From Actinobacteria bacterium OV320 (lineage in GTDB: Bacteria; Actinomycetota; Actinomycetes; Streptomycetales; Streptomycetaceae): DNA of 64,000 nucleotides. The stretch lies in contig LJCX01000026.1 of the NCBI GenBank assembly GCA_001298545.1, positions 186,001 to 250,000 of the forward strand. The letters are read 5' to 3'. Positions 8,526 through 17,009 of this stretch are shown in pieces (within the stretch, counting starts at the first letter, position 1; each line of letters opens with the position of its first letter). The notes under the pieces were generated by a model. It had not been told where the DNA came from. It did not search any database and saw only the letters and a program-made list of their open reading frames with translations. The position numbers and the translations under genes are program-made.

Positions 8526-9790
8526 CGAGACGAGTGGCGGTCACCGGCATAGGCATCGTCGCCCCGGGCGGCATAGGCGTACCGGCCTTCTGGAACCTCC
8601 TGGCGGACGGACGCACGGCGACGCGGGCCATCACGTTCTTCGACCCGACCGGTCTGCGGTCGCGGATCGCCGCCGAGTGCGACTTCGACCCGGCGGCCCA
8701 CGGCCTGGCCGCGACGGACGTCGAGCGGTGCGACCGCTACATCCAGTTCGCCCTGGTCGCCGGGGACGAAGCGGTACGCGACGCGGGTCTGGACCTGGCC
8801 GCCGAGAACCCCTGGCGGGTTGGTGTCTCGCTGGGCACCGCGGTCGGCGGCACCACCCGGCTGGAGAACGACTACGTCGCGGTCAGCCACGGCGGGCAGC
8901 GCTGGAACGTGGACCACCGGGAGGCGGCCCCGCACCTGCACCGCGCGTTCACGCCCAGCACGCTGGCCTCGACGGTGGCGGAGCGGTTCGGGGCGCGCGG
9001 TCCGGTGCAGACCGTCTCCACGGGCTGCACCTCCGGGCTCGACGCGGTCGGGTACGCCTTCCACACCGTGGAGGAGGGCCGGGCCGACATATGCATAGCC
9101 GGCGCCTCGGACTCGCCGATCTCGCCGATCACCATGGCGTGCTTCGACGCGATCAAGGCCACCTCCTCGAACAACGACGACCCGGCCCACGCCTCGCGTC
9201 CCTTCGACGCCGACCGTGACGGGTTCGTCATGGGCGAGGGCGGCGCCGTACTCGTCCTGGAGGAGCTCGAGCACGCCCGGGCCCGCGGCGCGCACGTCTA
9301 CTGCGAGCTCGGTGGGTACGCCACCTTCGGCAACGCCTACCACATGACCGGCCTGACCAGCGACGGCCTGGAGATGGCCCGGGCCATCGAGGAAGCCCTC
9401 GACCACGCCCGGCTCGACGCCACCGCGATCGACTACGTCAACGCGCACGGCTCGGGCACCAAGCAGAACGACCGCCACGAGACCGCCGCGGTGAAGCGTG
9501 TCCTGGGCACCCACGCCTACGACACGCCCATGAGCTCCATCAAGTCGATGGTGGGCCACTCCCTCGGCGCGATCGGAGCGATCGAACTCGTCGCCTGTGT
9601 GCTGGCCCTGGCCAACCAGGTCGTACCGCCGACCGCGAACTACGAGACGCCCGACCCCGAGTGCGACCTGGACTACGTCCCGCGCGTGGCCCGTGAGCGC
9701 AAGCTCGCCAGCGTGCTCTCGGTGGGCAGCGGGTTCGGCGGCTTCCAGTCCGCGGTGGTCATGAACCGGCCGAGGGAGAAGACACGATGA
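8522..9790 (+). CDS. Type II PKS ketosynthase alpha (WhiE-ORFIII type)
   Basis: A 422-residue ketosynthase. The nucleophile is C169 in VSTGCTSGLDA; the two catalytic histidines are in VNAHGSGTKQNDRHE and in MVGHSLGAIGAIE. The length is standard for KS-alpha. With KS-beta and the ACP it forms the minimal polyketide synthase that condenses malonyl units into the long poly-beta-ketone precursor of the grey spore pigment. It is coupled on both sides by four-base overlaps (8522 and 9787). Confidence 0.95.
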   Translation: MTRRVAVTGIGIVAPGGIGVPAFWNLLADGRTATRAITFFDPTGLRSRIAAECDFDPAAHGLAATDVERCDRYIQFALVAGDEAVRDAGLDLAAENPWRVGVSLGTAVGGTTRLENDYVAVSHGGQRWNVDHREAAPHLHRAFTPSTLASTVAERFGARGPVQTVSTGCTSGLDAVGYAFHTVEEGRADICIAGASDSPISPITMACFDAIKATSSNNDDPAHASRPFDADRDGFVMGEGGAVLVLEELEHARARGAHVYCELGGYATFGNAYHMTGLTSDGLEMARAIEEALDHARLDATAIDYVNAHGSGTKQNDRHETAAVKRVLGTHAYDTPMSSIKSMVGHSLGAIGAIELVACVLALANQVVPPTANYETPDPECDLDYVPRVARERKLASVLSVGSGFGGFQSAVVMNRPREKTR

Positions 9791-11037
9791 GCGAACCCCA
9801 GCCACGGCGCGCGGCCGTCACGGGAATCGGTGTGATCGCGCCCAACGGAGCCAGTACCGAGACCTTCTGGAAGTCCACCAGGGAGGGCATCAGCGTCCTG
9901 GACCGGGTCGACCGCGAGGGCTGCGAGGACCTGCCGCTGCGGGTGGCGGGCCAGATCCGCGACTTCGACCCGTCGGCCGCGATCGAGGAGCGCTTCCTCG
10001 TCCAGACCGACCGGTTCACGCACTTCGCGATGGCCGCGGCCGACTTCGCGCTGGACGACGCCCGGCTCGGCCGGCCGGAGACCGACGCCGCGCCCTTCTC
10101 CGTGGGCGTGGTCACCGCGGCCGGTTCCGGCGGCGGCGAGTTCGGACAGCGGGAGCTCCAGCAGCTGTGGGGCAAGGGCAGTCGCTTCGTCGGCCCGTAC
10201 CAGTCCATCGCCTGGTTCTACGCCGCCAGCACCGGCCAGATCTCCATCCGCCGCGGCTTCAAGGGCCCCTGCTCGGTCGTCGCCGCCGACGAGGCCGGCG
10301 GCCTGGACGCCCTCGCCCACGCGGCGCGGGCGGTGCGCCGCGGCACCGATGTGATCGTGGCCGGCGCCACCGAGGCACCGATCGCGCCCTACTCGGTGGT
10401 CTGCCAACTCGGCTACGGGGAACTCAGCACGGTCGACGACCCGACCCGCGCCTACCGCCCCTTCACCTCCGCGGCCTGCGGGTTCGTGCCGGCCGAGGGC
10501 GGCGCCATGCTCGTGGTGGAGGCGGAGGCAGCGGCCCGGGCACGGGGCGCGCGGGTGCAGGCCTACCTGGCCGGACATGCGGCGACCTTCACCGGGGCCT
10601 CCCGCTGGGAGGAGTCCAGGGAGGGGCTCGCCCAGGCCGTCCGGCAAGCACTGGAGGAGGCCGGCTGCGCGCCCGAGGAGATCGACGTGGTCTTCGCCGA
10701 CGCGCTCGGTGTACCGGAGGCGGACCGCGCCGAGGCCCTGGCGATCGCCGACGCCCTCGGGGCGCACGGCACGCGCGTGTCCGTCACGGCGCCGAAGACC
10801 GGGATCGGCCGGGGCTACTGCGCGGCGCCGCTGATGGACGTCGCGGCGGCGGTGCTCGCGATGGAGCACGGCCTGATCCCACCCACCCCCAACGTCTTCG
10901 ACATCTGCCACGACCTCGACCTCGTGACCGGCCGGGCCCGTACCGCCGAGGTGCGCACGGCGCTGGTCCTGAGCCGGGGACTCATGGGGTCGAACTCGGC
11001 GCTGGTGCTGCGGCACGGCGCCACCGACGCCTCGTAG
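9787..11037 (+). CDS. Type II PKS chain-length factor / KS-beta (WhiE-ORFIV type)
   Basis: A 416-residue ketosynthase-like subunit lacking the active-site cysteine: the aligned position is E169 in VVAADEAGGLDALAH, where most antibiotic KS-beta proteins have Gln (AEQAGG). It pairs with KS-alpha and sets polyketide length. The start overlaps the KS-alpha stop. A Glu at this place is, as I recall, seen in spore-pigment KS-betas, which fits the whiE assignment; this needs an alignment to confirm. Confidence 0.93.
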   Translation: MSEPQPRRAAVTGIGVIAPNGASTETFWKSTREGISVLDRVDREGCEDLPLRVAGQIRDFDPSAAIEERFLVQTDRFTHFAMAAADFALDDARLGRPETDAAPFSVGVVTAAGSGGGEFGQRELQQLWGKGSRFVGPYQSIAWFYAASTGQISIRRGFKGPCSVVAADEAGGLDALAHAARAVRRGTDVIVAGATEAPIAPYSVVCQLGYGELSTVDDPTRAYRPFTSAACGFVPAEGGAMLVVEAEAAARARGARVQAYLAGHAATFTGASRWEESREGLAQAVRQALEEAGCAPEEIDVVFADALGVPEADRAEALAIADALGAHGTRVSVTAPKTGIGRGYCAAPLMDVAAAVLAMEHGLIPPTPNVFDICHDLDLVTGRARTAEVRTALVLSRGLMGSNSALVLRHGATDAS

Positions 11038-11072
11038 CGAGGCGCCGCGGAGCAGCAGAGGAAGGGAATGGC

Positions 11073-11327
11073 ATGACTGACCGCATCACCGTGGAAGAGC
11101 TGGCCGAACTCATGAAGAAGTCCGCCGGCGTCACCGTCGCCCCGGAGGAACTCCGCCGCGACGACACCGGCTTCGACCGCCTGGGCGTCGACTCGCTCGG
11201 CCTGCTGGGGATCGTGGGCGAACTGGAGAACCGGTACGGCACGCCGATGCCTCCCGACGCCGAGCGCTCCAAGTCGCCCCGGCAGTTCCTCGACCTCGTC
11301 AACAGCGCCCTCCTGACAGGAGCCTGA
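11073..11327 (+). CDS. Acyl carrier protein (WhiE-ORFV type)
   Basis: An 84-residue ACP. S41 in LGVDSLGLLG is the phosphopantetheine attachment site. It carries the growing polyketide between the ketosynthase, aromatase and cyclase. GAGGAAGG precedes the ATG at 11073; an overlapping out-of-frame ATG at 11068 is not used. The next gene starts two bases after its stop. Confidence 0.95.
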   Translation: MTDRITVEELAELMKKSAGVTVAPEELRRDDTGFDRLGVDSLGLLGIVGELENRYGTPMPPDAERSKSPRQFLDLVNSALLTGA

Positions 11328-11328
11328 G

Positions 11329-11808
11329 ATGACCGGACACACACAGAACGAGATCACCATCGCGGCGCCCCTCGACCTGGTCTGGGAGGTGACCAACGAC
11401 CTGGAGAACTGGCCTCGGCTGTTCAGCGAGTACGCCTCCGTCGAGATCCTCTCCCGGGAGGGACGCAGGACGACGTTCCGGCTGACCATGCACCCGGACG
11501 AGAACGGCACCGTGTGGAGCTGGGTCTCGGAGCGCGAGCCGGACCGCGACACGCTCACCGTCAAGGCCCGCCGGGTCGAGACGGGGCCCTTCGCCCACAT
11601 GGACATCCACTGGCGGTACGAGGAGGTGCCGGCCGGTACGCGGATGGTCTGGACGCAGGACTTCGCGATGAAGCCGGAAGCGCCGGTCGACGACGAGTGG
11701 ATGACCGACAACATCAACCGGAACTCCAAGGTCCAGCTGGGCCTGATCCGGGACCGCATCGAGAAGACCGCCGCCGAGCGCGGTGCCACCCCCGGTCTGA
11801 CCGACTGA
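11329..11808 (+). CDS. Polyketide aromatase/cyclase (WhiE-ORFVI type, SRPBCC)
   Basis: A 159-residue single-domain START/SRPBCC protein (NEITIAAPLDLVWEVTNDLENWP opening; later GPFAHMDIHWRYEEVP and TRMVWTQDFAMKP). This is the TcmN-N/WhiE-ORFVI fold that folds and aromatises the first ring(s) of the poly-ketone. It is a monodomain member, as usual for non-reducing pigment pathways. It is tightly packed behind the ACP and followed 20 bp later by the second cyclase. Confidence 0.92.
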   Translation: MTGHTQNEITIAAPLDLVWEVTNDLENWPRLFSEYASVEILSREGRRTTFRLTMHPDENGTVWSWVSEREPDRDTLTVKARRVETGPFAHMDIHWRYEEVPAGTRMVWTQDFAMKPEAPVDDEWMTDNINRNSKVQLGLIRDRIEKTAAERGATPGLTD

Positions 11809-11828
11809 GCCGGACGGAGAACAGCACC

Positions 11829-12161
11829 ATGCACCAAGCTCTGATCGTCGCCCGGATGGCCCCGGGATCGGCACCCGACATCGCCAAGGTGTTCGAGGAG
11901 TCCGACCGGGGAGAGCTGCCGCGGCTCGTCGGTGTGAACCGGCGCAGCCTGTTCCAGTTCGGCGACGTGTACATGCACCTGATCGAGTCCGAGCGCGACC
12001 CCGGGCCCGCCATCGCCAAGATCACCGGACATCCCGAGTTCCGGGGCGTGAGCGAGCGGCTGGCCGCGTACGTCAGCGCGTACGACCCCGAGACCTGGCG
12101 TTCCCCGAAGGACGCCATGGCGCAGCGCTTCTACCTCTGGGAGCGTGAGCCGGCCGGCTGA
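11829..12161 (+). CDS. Polyketide cyclase (WhiE-ORFVII / TcmI type)
   Basis: A 110-residue ferredoxin-like cyclase: MHQALIVARMAPGSAPDIAKVF start, VGVNRRSLFQFGDVYMHLIE, and YDPETWRSPKDAMAQRFYLWE end, all typical of the TcmI family. It closes later rings of the aromatic polyketide. It is the last gene of the co-directional block; a 19-bp perfect hairpin follows. Confidence 0.92.
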   Translation: MHQALIVARMAPGSAPDIAKVFEESDRGELPRLVGVNRRSLFQFGDVYMHLIESERDPGPAIAKITGHPEFRGVSERLAAYVSAYDPETWRSPKDAMAQRFYLWEREPAG

Positions 12162-12175
12162 CCCCCGCCGACCAT

Positions 12176-12219
12176 CACCGGTCGCCGGGCCCGCGACGCT
12201 GCGGGCCCGGCGACCGGTG
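12176..12219. terminator. Bidirectional terminator between whiE cluster and methyltransferase
   Basis: A perfect 19-bp inverted repeat (arms 12176-12194 and 12201-12219, beginning CACCGGTCGCC) with a 6-nt loop sits between the convergent cyclase and methyltransferase genes. The following 40 bp are a TG-rich low-complexity stretch with TGTCTTCG three times. Confidence 0.9.
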
Positions 12220-12270
12220 GTCTGTGTGTGTCTTCGTGTGTGTGTCTTCGTGGGTGTCTTCGCGGTCGGA

Positions 12271-13299
12271 TCAGCCGGGGACGTGGCAGTCGAACGCGTG
12301 CAGGTAGGGGTTGACCGGGCTGATGTCGTCGATGACGAGGCCCGCCTCGGTCAGCCGGTCCACCATGCTCTGGGTGGTGTGCTTCGCCCCGCCGACGTTC
12401 AGGAGCAGCAGCAGGTCCATCGCGGTGCTGAACCGCATCGAGGGTGAGTCGTCGACGAGGTTCTCGATGACCACGACCCGGGTCCCGGGGCCGCCCGCCT
12501 CACGGACGTTGCGCAGCGCGCGGGCCGTGCTCTCGTCGTCCCACTCCAGGATGTTCTTGATGACGTAGACGTCGGCCTTCACCGGAACGGCCGTACGGAC
12601 GTCGCCGGGTACGACGCGCGCACGGCCGGCGAGGTCGCCGCCCGCGAGCAGACGCGGCACCGCGTTCTCCACCACCCGGGGGAGGTCGAGCAGCGCCCCG
12701 TGCATCGACGGGTACTTGTCCAGCAGGCTCGCCACCACGTGCCCCTGGCCGCCGCCGATGTCGGCGACCGACGTGCTCCCGGTCAGGTCGAGGAACTCCG
12801 CGACGTCCCGCGCCGACTGCACGCTGGAGGTCGTCATGGCGCGGTTGAAGATGTCGGCCGACTCCGGGGCGTCCTCGTTGAGGTAGGGGAAGAACTCCTT
12901 GCCGTACAGGTCCTCCACCACGTTGCGGCCGGTGCGCACCGCCTCGTCCAGCATCGGCCAGGCGTCCCAGGTCCACGGCTCGGTGCACCACAGCGTGATG
13001 GCGCGCAGGCTGTTGGGGTCGTCCTCGCGCAGCAGCCGGGAGACGTCGGTGTGCGCGAAGGTCCCGTCCGGCGCCTCGGTGAAGACGCCGTAGCAGGACA
13101 GGGCCCGCAGCAGCCGTCGCAGCGGGCGGGCTTCGGTCTTCACCGCGGCCGCGAGGTCCTCCACGGCCATGGGGCTGTCGCCGAGGGCGTCGGCGACGCC
13201 CAGCCGGGCGGCCGCGCGCACGGCGGCGGCACATGCCGCCCCGAACGCGAGTTCCCGCAGCCGCATCGACGGCGGAGGGGCAGACTGAGTGGTCGTCAT
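12271..13299 (-). CDS. SAM O-methyltransferase-like protein lacking the catalytic His
   Basis: A 342-residue protein of the plant-type/TcmN-C-like O-methyltransferase family: N-terminal winged-helix dimerisation region (about 10-100), SAM motif VADIGGGQGH (about 178-187), and the C-terminal NVGGAKHT segment. The motif that normally reads HDWDDE or HEWDDE, with the general-base His, reads here NILEWDDES (about 249-257): one residue, the His, is missing. It may be a methyltransferase with another base, or a converted enzyme (as RdmB is). It is convergent with the pigment genes, so it may act on the same product (inference). Confidence 0.82.
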   Translation of the reverse strand: MTTTQSAPPPSMRLRELAFGAACAAAVRAAARLGVADALGDSPMAVEDLAAAVKTEARPLRRLLRALSCYGVFTEAPDGTFAHTDVSRLLREDDPNSLRAITLWCTEPWTWDAWPMLDEAVRTGRNVVEDLYGKEFFPYLNEDAPESADIFNRAMTTSSVQSARDVAEFLDLTGSTSVADIGGGQGHVVASLLDKYPSMHGALLDLPRVVENAVPRLLAGGDLAGRARVVPGDVRTAVPVKADVYVIKNILEWDDESTARALRNVREAGGPGTRVVVIENLVDDSPSMRFSTAMDLLLLLNVGGAKHTTQSMVDRLTEAGLVIDDISPVNPYLHAFDCHVPG

Positions 13300-13339
13300 G
13301 TGCCGCCTTCCTTCTTGGAGTTCGTGGGGTTCACGGGGT

Positions 13340-14464
13340 TCAGCACAGGCCGGCGGGCTTCGACGAGCGGCAGGAGTTGCCTTCGAAGGTGTTGCCCTTG
13401 CCGGTGTCCGTGTTGACGAGGTCCGGAGTGTTGCCCCGCAGCAGGTTGTCGCTGATCCGGTTCCGCTCGCTGGTCGTGCCCACGAAACTCTTGAACAGGA
13501 CGATGCCGCCGGACAGCGGGGACTTGCCGACGTTGTCCTTGATCACGTTCCGGGTGACCAGGCTGTCCTCGGCACCGGTCAGGACGATGCCGGTGCCCTG
13601 GAGGGCGTCCAGCCGCGCGGTCTTCGGGCACGACTTGTTGTTGCGCTCGATGCGGTTGTCGCGCACCGTCACGAAGCCGGCCTTCGGCTTGTTCTCGTCG
13701 CCGACGACGAACACGCCGGCGCAGTTGCCCGTGAGGTGGTTGCCCGCGAGGGTCAGGTTGCGCAGCCGGCGGACGGTGACACCGATCCGGTTGCCCTCCA
13801 GCCGGTTGTGCTCGACCACGGTTCCCTCGGTGTCCGTGGCGCCCTGCTCCTCCTTGACCGTGTTGGCGAGGAAGAGGCCCGCGTCGCCGTTGTCGCGGGC
13901 GGTGTTGTCGCGGAACAGGCCATGGACCGAGTGCTCCGTGGCGATGCCCCACACGCCGTTCTTCACCGCGGTGACGCGCCGTACGGTCAGCCCGTCGGCC
14001 TCCGTGGCGTAGAGACCGGTCTTGGCGAAGCCGGTCACCGTCAGGGAGGCGACGGTGACGTCGTCGACGTTGTGGTCCTTCGTGCCGACGACGCAGATGC
14101 CGTTGCCGGCCGCGGCGCAGCTGCTCGCGGCCTTCCCGGCCTTGCCGGTCTTGCCGTTCTTCGCGGGGTCCGATCCGGTGCTCGGGGTGGTGCCGGTGCT
14201 CGCGCCCGCCGCCGGTTCGAGCACCGTGCCGCGGCCCACGCCGCGCAGGGTGAGCCCGGGCGTGCTCACGTCGACGCTCTCGTGATAGGTGCCGTAGGTC
14301 AGCAGGACGGTGTCGCCCGGCTGGGCCGCGTCCACCGCCTTCTGGATGGATTCCCCCGGGTGGACCACATGGATCCTGTGCGCGGCGACCGGCGGAGCGG
14401 CGCCGAGGCCCGTCCCGATCAATGCCGCGGTGCACGCCAGGTACGCGATATGGCATTTCTTCAT
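13340..14464 (-). CDS. Secreted right-handed beta-helix protein
   Basis: About 374 residues. A signal peptide (MKKCHIAYLACTAALIGTG) is followed by IQKAVDAAQPGDTVLLTYGTYHE, the start of a pectin-lyase-like parallel beta-helix, and by many short N-x-I/L-x-x-N coils (for example NRIERN, NVIKDN, NRISDN) to the C-terminus. A Gly/Lys/Ser linker near 90-115 interrupts the coils. Such proteins bind or degrade polysaccharides, but no catalytic residues are recognisable. A GTG three codons upstream (14473) is an alternative start; neither has a clear ribosome-binding site. It is in the same orientation as the methyltransferase. Confidence 0.8.
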   Translation of the reverse strand: MKKCHIAYLACTAALIGTGLGAAPPVAAHRIHVVHPGESIQKAVDAAQPGDTVLLTYGTYHESVDVSTPGLTLRGVGRGTVLEPAAGASTGTTPSTGSDPAKNGKTGKAGKAASSCAAAGNGICVVGTKDHNVDDVTVASLTVTGFAKTGLYATEADGLTVRRVTAVKNGVWGIATEHSVHGLFRDNTARDNGDAGLFLANTVKEEQGATDTEGTVVEHNRLEGNRIGVTVRRLRNLTLAGNHLTGNCAGVFVVGDENKPKAGFVTVRDNRIERNNKSCPKTARLDALQGTGIVLTGAEDSLVTRNVIKDNVGKSPLSGGIVLFKSFVGTTSERNRISDNLLRGNTPDLVNTDTGKGNTFEGNSCRSSKPAGLC

Positions 14465-14583
14465 ATTGCGCACGGTATGACCCTATGACCCCGGAACCGG
14501 CGGGATGGGCCGTCCGGCGGCGTGTCCCTCCGGTCGCACGCCGCCCGGCGGTCACCGCAGGCAGTCCGTCCCGGGGGAGGGCG

Positions 14584-16875
14584 TCAGCCGGTGCGGGGGC
14601 GGCGGTTGCTCCGGGATGCGCGCCGGGAGAGTCGTCGCGGGCGGGCCCCGGCCGTCGGCTGCGGCTTGTCGGCGGAGGGCTCGTCCGTGGGCGGCTCGGC
14701 GGCGGGCCGCGTCCCGGCCGGCTCGTCCTGCCACGCCTCGTAGTCCGTGAAGGCGTCACCGGAGTCCTGGCCGCCGGCAGCGAGCGCGGCGCCCGCGTAC
14801 TCGGGCTGCGGGACGTTCTTGAGCAGGGCCAGCGTCAGGGTGTCGGAGTCGGGCAGGGTACCCGGCAGGGGCTGGGTCACCGTGTCGGGCAGCATGACGA
14901 GGGAGGTCGTGCCGGACTTCTCGCCGGAGGGCCGCAGCTGGACGCGGATGCCGTGCCGCTCGGCGAGCCTGCCGACCACGAACAGCCCCATGTGCTGGGA
15001 GATGTCGACGTCGACGGTCGGCGGGTCGGCCAGCTTGCGGTTGATCACCGCGAAGTCGTCCGCCGCCAGCCCGATGCCCTCGTCGTGGATCTCGACCGTG
15101 ATCCGGCCGTCGGGGAGCCGCACGGCGGTCACCCGCACCTCCGAGTGCGGGGAGGAGAACACCGTGGCGTTCTCCAGCAGTTCGGCGAGCAGATGCACGA
15201 GGTCGGGCACGGTCCGGCCGTCGATCTGGGCCTCCGGCAGCCCGGAGAGCCGGATGCGCTCGTACTGCTCCACCTCCGAGCAGGCCGCGCGGACGACGTC
15301 GACCAGCGGCAGTGGCCGGTCCCACTGCTCGGCGGGCCGCTCGCCGCCGAGCACCAGGAGGTTCTCGCCGTTGCGGCGGACCCGGGTGGCGAGATGGTCC
15401 AGCCGGAAGAGGTTCTCCAGCTGCTCCGGGTCGGTCTCGTTGTCCTCCAGGCTGGTGATGAGGGCCAGTTGACGTTCGATCAGGGACTGCCCCCGGTGCG
15501 AGAGGTTGGTGAAGATCGCGTTGATGTTGCCCCGCAGCAGGGCCTGTTCGGCGGCGAGCCGGACGGCCTCGCGATGGACGAGGTCGAAGGCCCGGGCCAC
15601 CTCGCCGATCTCGTCGGTGGTGTGGATCGGGATCGGGACGACCCGGGTGTCCACCTCGCCGGAGTCGGGCCGGGACATCTGGTCGACGAGAGCGGGCAGC
15701 CGTTGGCCGGCGATCTCGATCGCCGAGGCGCTGAGGCGGCGCATCCCGGTGCTCATCGTGCGGGCCACCCAGGAAGCGAGCAGAAACGCCACGAGCAGCG
15801 AGGCGAGGACGAGCGCCGCGTTGGTGACGGCGTCCCGGCGCGCGTCGTCTGCGAGGTCGTGGGCGCTCGTGAGCGCGGCGTCGGTGAGGTTCACCTGGAT
15901 GCCCCGGTAGGCGTCGAAGCCGAGCGTGGACGCGGCGAAGAACGACTCGGGTGTGATGCCCCGCGCGGCCAGTTCCGCGGCGGGCTTCCCGTCGGCGATC
16001 TCGGCGATCATCACGTCGATGGCGGGCGGGGCGACGAACGTGCGCCCCGCGGCGGCGGCCTGTGCGGCCGCGGCGGCGGTCTGCTGTCTGCCGCGCTCCT
16101 CGGCGGCGGCGAGCGCCTGCTGGAGCCTCGTCACGTCGGCGGTGGTGCCCGCGCCCACGTACTCCTGGAGCCCGACCTGTTCGAGGTAGGCGTACGAGCG
16201 GAACGAGGCCAGCTGGGACGCCAGTTCGCCGGGGGCCAGCCGGTCGCGGTCCTCCACCAGCAGGTGGGTCCCGATGGACCGGATCAGGGACTCGGCCGCC
16301 TGGGTCAGGGACACGGCGTAGAGGGTCCGGCCGATGCTGGCCTGGCTGCTGCTGCCGAAGCCCAGTTCGTTCGAGATCTCCATCAAGGGGTGCTGGACGG
16401 TGTGGTAGCTCTCCTCGGTCCGCACTCCGGACATCCGGGAGGTGAACGCGTTGGCCCGCACGGCGGCGAGTTGCGCCTCACCGGCACGGACCAGCTGTAC
16501 CCGCCGGACGAGGCCGCCGGTCTTCGGCATCCGGTCGACCGCCGCGTCGAACACCCGGGCGTCCGCGTCGGTGATCTTCCGGGCCTGTACGACCGTGTCG
16601 GAGGTCCTGGCGCCCGTCAGCAGGGGGATGACCGACAGATCGCGCTCGTTGATCGCGTCGCTCGCGTATTTGTTCGCCGCCTGGATCAGTTCCGCCACGC
16701 GGACCGCGTCGTCCGCGTCCTGCCAGGTGTCGACCGAGCGTTTCACCCGGACGCCTCCGAGGACGAGGGCGACGAGCACGGGGATCAGCAGCACGGCCCG
16801 AAGCCGTCTGGCCACGGGCCAGTTGCGGGTGAGGGGCTTTCTTCGTCCCTCAGCCGCGGGTGAGTTCTTCGGCAC
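14584..16875 (-). CDS. Orphan conservon-type sensor ATPase (CvnA-like)
   Basis: A 763-residue membrane sensor. TM1 is at about 25-44 and TM2 at about 343-363; between them is a long helical nitrate/nitrite-sensor-like extracellular region. HAMP follows (about 365-435), then the conserved linker NLSHRGQSLIERQLALITSLE, and a GHKL ATPase domain with N-box LLENATVFSSPHSEV and G1 DEGIGLA. The tail is disordered and Pro/Arg-rich. This is the CvnA architecture of Streptomyces conservons. Unlike the usual cvnABCD group, no roadblock (cvnB), cvnC or GTPase (cvnD) gene follows; its neighbour downstream is the beta-helix gene. Confidence 0.85.
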   Translation of the reverse strand: MPKNSPAAEGRRKPLTRNWPVARRLRAVLLIPVLVALVLGGVRVKRSVDTWQDADDAVRVAELIQAANKYASDAINERDLSVIPLLTGARTSDTVVQARKITDADARVFDAAVDRMPKTGGLVRRVQLVRAGEAQLAAVRANAFTSRMSGVRTEESYHTVQHPLMEISNELGFGSSSQASIGRTLYAVSLTQAAESLIRSIGTHLLVEDRDRLAPGELASQLASFRSYAYLEQVGLQEYVGAGTTADVTRLQQALAAAEERGRQQTAAAAAQAAAAGRTFVAPPAIDVMIAEIADGKPAAELAARGITPESFFAASTLGFDAYRGIQVNLTDAALTSAHDLADDARRDAVTNAALVLASLLVAFLLASWVARTMSTGMRRLSASAIEIAGQRLPALVDQMSRPDSGEVDTRVVPIPIHTTDEIGEVARAFDLVHREAVRLAAEQALLRGNINAIFTNLSHRGQSLIERQLALITSLEDNETDPEQLENLFRLDHLATRVRRNGENLLVLGGERPAEQWDRPLPLVDVVRAACSEVEQYERIRLSGLPEAQIDGRTVPDLVHLLAELLENATVFSSPHSEVRVTAVRLPDGRITVEIHDEGIGLAADDFAVINRKLADPPTVDVDISQHMGLFVVGRLAERHGIRVQLRPSGEKSGTTSLVMLPDTVTQPLPGTLPDSDTLTLALLKNVPQPEYAGAALAAGGQDSGDAFTDYEAWQDEPAGTRPAAEPPTDEPSADKPQPTAGARPRRLSRRASRSNRRPRTG

Positions 16876-17009
16876 GATCGACCTATCGCCTCTGGAGCGC
16901 CTCGCGCGTGACGCGCCGGGTACCCCTCACTACGACGCGTCGGCGGCACTGCGTTCAAAAGTGGTGCAAGTTTCACCTAAGACATCGCCGAGGTGCGGCC
17001 GGCGCACGG

